Source: Fen-1254 sp963769605
Lineage (GTDB): Bacteria; Bacteroidota; Ignavibacteria; UBA10030
Direction of reading: 5' to 3'
NCBI GenBank assembly: GCA_963769605.1
Contig: CAVYML010000002.1
Location: 372,001 to 436,000 of the forward strand
Length of the DNA stretch: 64,000 bases
The notes below the pieces were generated by a model. The model had not been told where the DNA came from, ran no database searches, and saw only the letters and a program-made list of their open reading frames with translations. Below, piece after piece: positions 61,886 through 64,000 of this stretch. Each line of letters begins with the position of its first letter. The stretch's first letter is position 1. A program made the position numbers and the translations under genes.

Positions 61886-63826
61886 TTGAAGAATATTAAA
61901 GAAGTGCTTATAGGTAAACCGCGCGATATTCACGATCCAAAACTCTTTCATAAAATTTCTCTCATTGCATTTCTCGCCTGGGTTGGGCTTGGCGCCGACG
62001 GGTTAAGTTCTTCTGCCTACGGCCCCGACGAAGCATTTCGTTCTCTTTTGCAGCATCCGGAAATGGCAGTTCTTTTGGCTCTTGCTACGGCAATGACTGT
62101 CTTCATTATTTCGTATGCCTACAGTAGAATTATAGAACATTTTCCAAGCGGCGGCGGCGGCTATGTTGTAGCAACAAAATTACTAGGACCTTCCTTTGGT
62201 GTGGTTTCCGGATGCGCGCTGCTTGTCGATTATATACTCACTATAACCGTTTCGATTGCGTCCGGCGCCGATCAAATTTTCAGTTTCTTACCGATGGCAT
62301 GGCTTTTGTGGAAAGTTCCTGTGGAAGCGATTGCAATTCTTCTTCTCGTCATTTTAAATTTACGAGGGGTCAAGGAGTCGATTACGGTTCTTGTACCTAT
62401 ATTTTTGTTGTTCTTATGCACTCATATTACCGTCCTCGCTGCGGCTTTGATCAACCACTTTCAGGACATTCCCCGCATAACTGCCGTTGCTTCTTTAAAT
62501 TTGCATCATGATATGTCCACTCTCGGTATGCTCGGAATGTTTTTCATCTTTGCAAGGGCATATTCCCGCGGTGCAGGGACCTATACCGGTATTGAAGCTG
62601 TGTCGAATGGAATTCAGATGATGCGCGAACCTCGTGTAGCAACTGCGAAACGTACCATGGTTTACCTGGCCGTTTCGCTGGCTATAACAGCCGGCTCGAT
62701 TCTCTTATTGTATTTATTGCTCGGTGTAACGGAAGAACCGGGAAAAACGCTCAATGCTGTGATGATTGAGAGATTGAATATTGGACCTTGGTTTATTGTA
62801 CTGACTTTGATATCGGAAGCCGCCCTTTTATTCGTTGCGGCCCAAACGGGCTTTCTGGACGGTCCGCGCGTTATGGCAAACATGGCGAATGACCGCTGGC
62901 TGCCGCATCGTTTAAGTTTTTTATCAGACCGCCTGACTATGTACTACGGCATCGTTATTATCGGTGCGGCTTCGATGGCAACATTATTTTATACCGGCGG
63001 CAATATCGATGCTCTGGTAACTATGTATTCCATCAATGTTTTTATTACCTTCTCGCTGACCGAGATCGGCATGGTACGCTTCTGGATAACGGAGCGGAAA
63101 AAATATCCGGAGTGGAAAAAATCTTTGCCTGTGCATGTGACGGGTCTTATTCTCTGCCTGTCCATTCTGACAATCGTACTTATCGAAAAATTTCAGATGG
63201 GAGCATGGCTCACTGTTGTTATTACGACTGCTTTAATCCTGCTTTGCATTCTTATTCGCCGCCATTATCAGACGGTTCTCACAAAACTGCGTTCTCTTGA
63301 AGATATTCTCACCGGCCTGCCCGTTGATGAGTCGGCGGTTTCTGCATGCGGAGTGATCGATGCAAGCAAGCCCACAGCGGTTCTGCTCGTTCAAAATTAC
63401 GGCGGACTCGGTATTCACTCGTTCCTGACCATCATAAAACAATTTCCCGGATATTTTAAACAAGTTGTTTTTGTCTCGGTTGCCGTACTCGAATCGGGGA
63501 ATTTCAAGGGAGCAGCGGAAGTGGAGAAGATGGAAGCAAAAGTCCAGGCGGATTTGATGCAGTATGTAAAACTGGCCAACGGCCTCGGTTTTCCGGCGGC
63601 ATCAAGAATGACCGTCGGGACGGAACCGGTCGTTGAGGCGGAGAAAATATGTGTAGAGCTTTCTAAACAATTCAAACAATCTATCTTTTTTTCGGCGAAA
63701 CTTGTCTTTCAAAAAGAAAAATGGTATCAGCGCATTCTGCACAGCGAAACGGCTAATGCTATTCAGAACAGACTTCAATTTCTCGGCCTTTCAATGGTCG
63801 TTCTTCCGATTCGCGTTTGGAATTAG
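61886..63826 (+). CDS. KimA-like APC superfamily permease
   Basis: A 646-aa inner-membrane transporter with about twelve helices and a cytoplasmic C-terminal domain of about 170 residues. The APC core starts at LIAFLAWVGLGADGLSSSAY and has SGGGGYVVATKLLGPSFGVV and GAGTYTGIEAVSNGI; the C-terminal part (CGVIDASKPTAVLLVQNYGG onward) has a UspA-like alternating fold. This architecture matches KimA (YdaO), a high-affinity potassium importer, though amino-acid transport cannot be excluded. The start is TTG 61886, with AAAGG at normal distance. A strong terminator follows. Confidence 0.82.
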   Translation: MKNIKEVLIGKPRDIHDPKLFHKISLIAFLAWVGLGADGLSSSAYGPDEAFRSLLQHPEMAVLLALATAMTVFIISYAYSRIIEHFPSGGGGYVVATKLLGPSFGVVSGCALLVDYILTITVSIASGADQIFSFLPMAWLLWKVPVEAIAILLLVILNLRGVKESITVLVPIFLLFLCTHITVLAAALINHFQDIPRITAVASLNLHHDMSTLGMLGMFFIFARAYSRGAGTYTGIEAVSNGIQMMREPRVATAKRTMVYLAVSLAITAGSILLLYLLLGVTEEPGKTLNAVMIERLNIGPWFIVLTLISEAALLFVAAQTGFLDGPRVMANMANDRWLPHRLSFLSDRLTMYYGIVIIGAASMATLFYTGGNIDALVTMYSINVFITFSLTEIGMVRFWITERKKYPEWKKSLPVHVTGLILCLSILTIVLIEKFQMGAWLTVVITTALILLCILIRRHYQTVLTKLRSLEDILTGLPVDESAVSACGVIDASKPTAVLLVQNYGGLGIHSFLTIIKQFPGYFKQVVFVSVAVLESGNFKGAAEVEKMEAKVQADLMQYVKLANGLGFPAASRMTVGTEPVVEAEKICVELSKQFKQSIFFSAKLVFQKEKWYQRILHSETANAIQNRLQFLGLSMVVLPIRVWN

Positions 63827-63852
63827 AAGGAAATTGAGCATGACATATCTTC

Positions 63853-63885
63853 AAGGGCGAATTCCAAAAAATTCGCCCTTTCTTC
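63853..63885 (+). terminator. Rho-independent terminator after the KimA-like gene
   Basis: AAGGGCGAATT (63853-63863) and AATTCGCCCTT (63870-63880) make a perfect 11-bp stem with a 6-base loop, followed by a T-rich stretch. Confidence 0.85.
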
Positions 63886-64000
63886 ATAGTGTGACTCTCC
63901 CGGCTTAAAATTGATCGAAAAAAAAGCCGGTCTATTTTTGTGATACAGCACACACGAAACGAAAAAAACAGAAAAAAATAAATCAATCCTTTTCTTGACA
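63886..64000. other. Right-edge non-coding sequence
   Basis: AT-rich sequence up to the window end with no recognisable gene. TTCTTGACA at the very edge could be the -35 box of a promoter for a gene beyond the window. Confidence 0.4.

Noticed and set aside
61690..61899. Open frame of 69 codons before the KimA-like gene
   Set aside because: No ribosome site, no family likeness, and it overlaps the start of the permease gene.

Overview
The window looks like chromosomal DNA from a Gram-negative bacterium, probably of the Fibrobacterota-Chlorobiota-Bacteroidota (FCB) superphylum; the phylum below that level is inferred and not proven. The Gram-negative envelope is seen directly: lpxB and lpxK for lipid A, a TolC-type outer-membrane channel, a C-terminal outer-membrane beta-barrel ending in an aromatic residue, and a GmhA-type heptose isomerase. 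FCB affinity is suggested by a bacterial geranylgeranylglyceryl-phosphate synthase homologue, TPR/TonB-barrel proteins and DUF5060/DUF4038 glycosidases. No rRNA, tRNA or CRISPR array was found.

Layout. 1-3989: an ATP-grasp ligase (cut by the window edge), a GNAT acetyltransferase, a KamA-type aminomutase and a frameshifted M24 peptidase. 4212-6488: an alpha/beta hydrolase, a YfiT/DinB protein and a cupin. 6516-10048: a secreted DUF5060/DUF4038 glycosidase split by an intact IS1634-like insertion sequence (6659-8323) with an 8-bp target duplication. 10239-12322: a secreted WD40-like protein and a free-methionine sulfoxide reductase. 12474-19656: a TetR-controlled YbhGFSR-like ABC export operon with tolC inside it; one permease is frameshifted. 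19830-24823: a response regulator, then a minus-strand set acnA, M48-like pseudopeptidase and FmdB protein. 24968-28779: a split carB with a Spy-like periplasmic gene between its halves; the second half carries a frameshift. 28875-34847: TPR protein, TPR-plus-barrel protein and SPOR protein. 34859-39851 (minus): a membrane protein, gmhA, GGGP synthase, alaS and clpS. 39943-41392: RAYT-like transposase, a transposase relic and palindromic repeats. 41393-43960: glycogen phosphorylase. 44174-54519: a GH2-like membrane pseudoenzyme, smc, a HAD phosphatase, an ICMT-like methyltransferase, lpxB, lpxK and an amidotransferase. 54553-63826: ppdK, queA, ispD, plsY, gpsA and a KimA-like permease.

How the genes fit together. 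Much of the right half is housekeeping: central carbon (acnA, ppdK, glgP), pyrimidine/arginine precursor synthesis (carB), translation (alaS, queA), phospholipid synthesis (plsY with gpsA supplying its substrate), isoprenoid (ispD), lipid A (lpxB-lpxK) and chromosome structure (smc). The accessory signal is concentrated in 1-20 kb and 40-41 kb.

The least explained items are: a dispersed element of about 200 bp with three copies of the perfect palindrome AACTATCGGATAGTT, present in opposite orientations at 5369-5566 and 40828-41021; a GC-rich foldable segment at 61536-61645 upstream of the KimA-like gene; a GH2-like membrane protein that has lost both catalytic glutamates; an M48-like protein that has lost its zinc motif; and three single-base frameshifts in otherwise well-conserved genes, which may be real or may be assembly errors.
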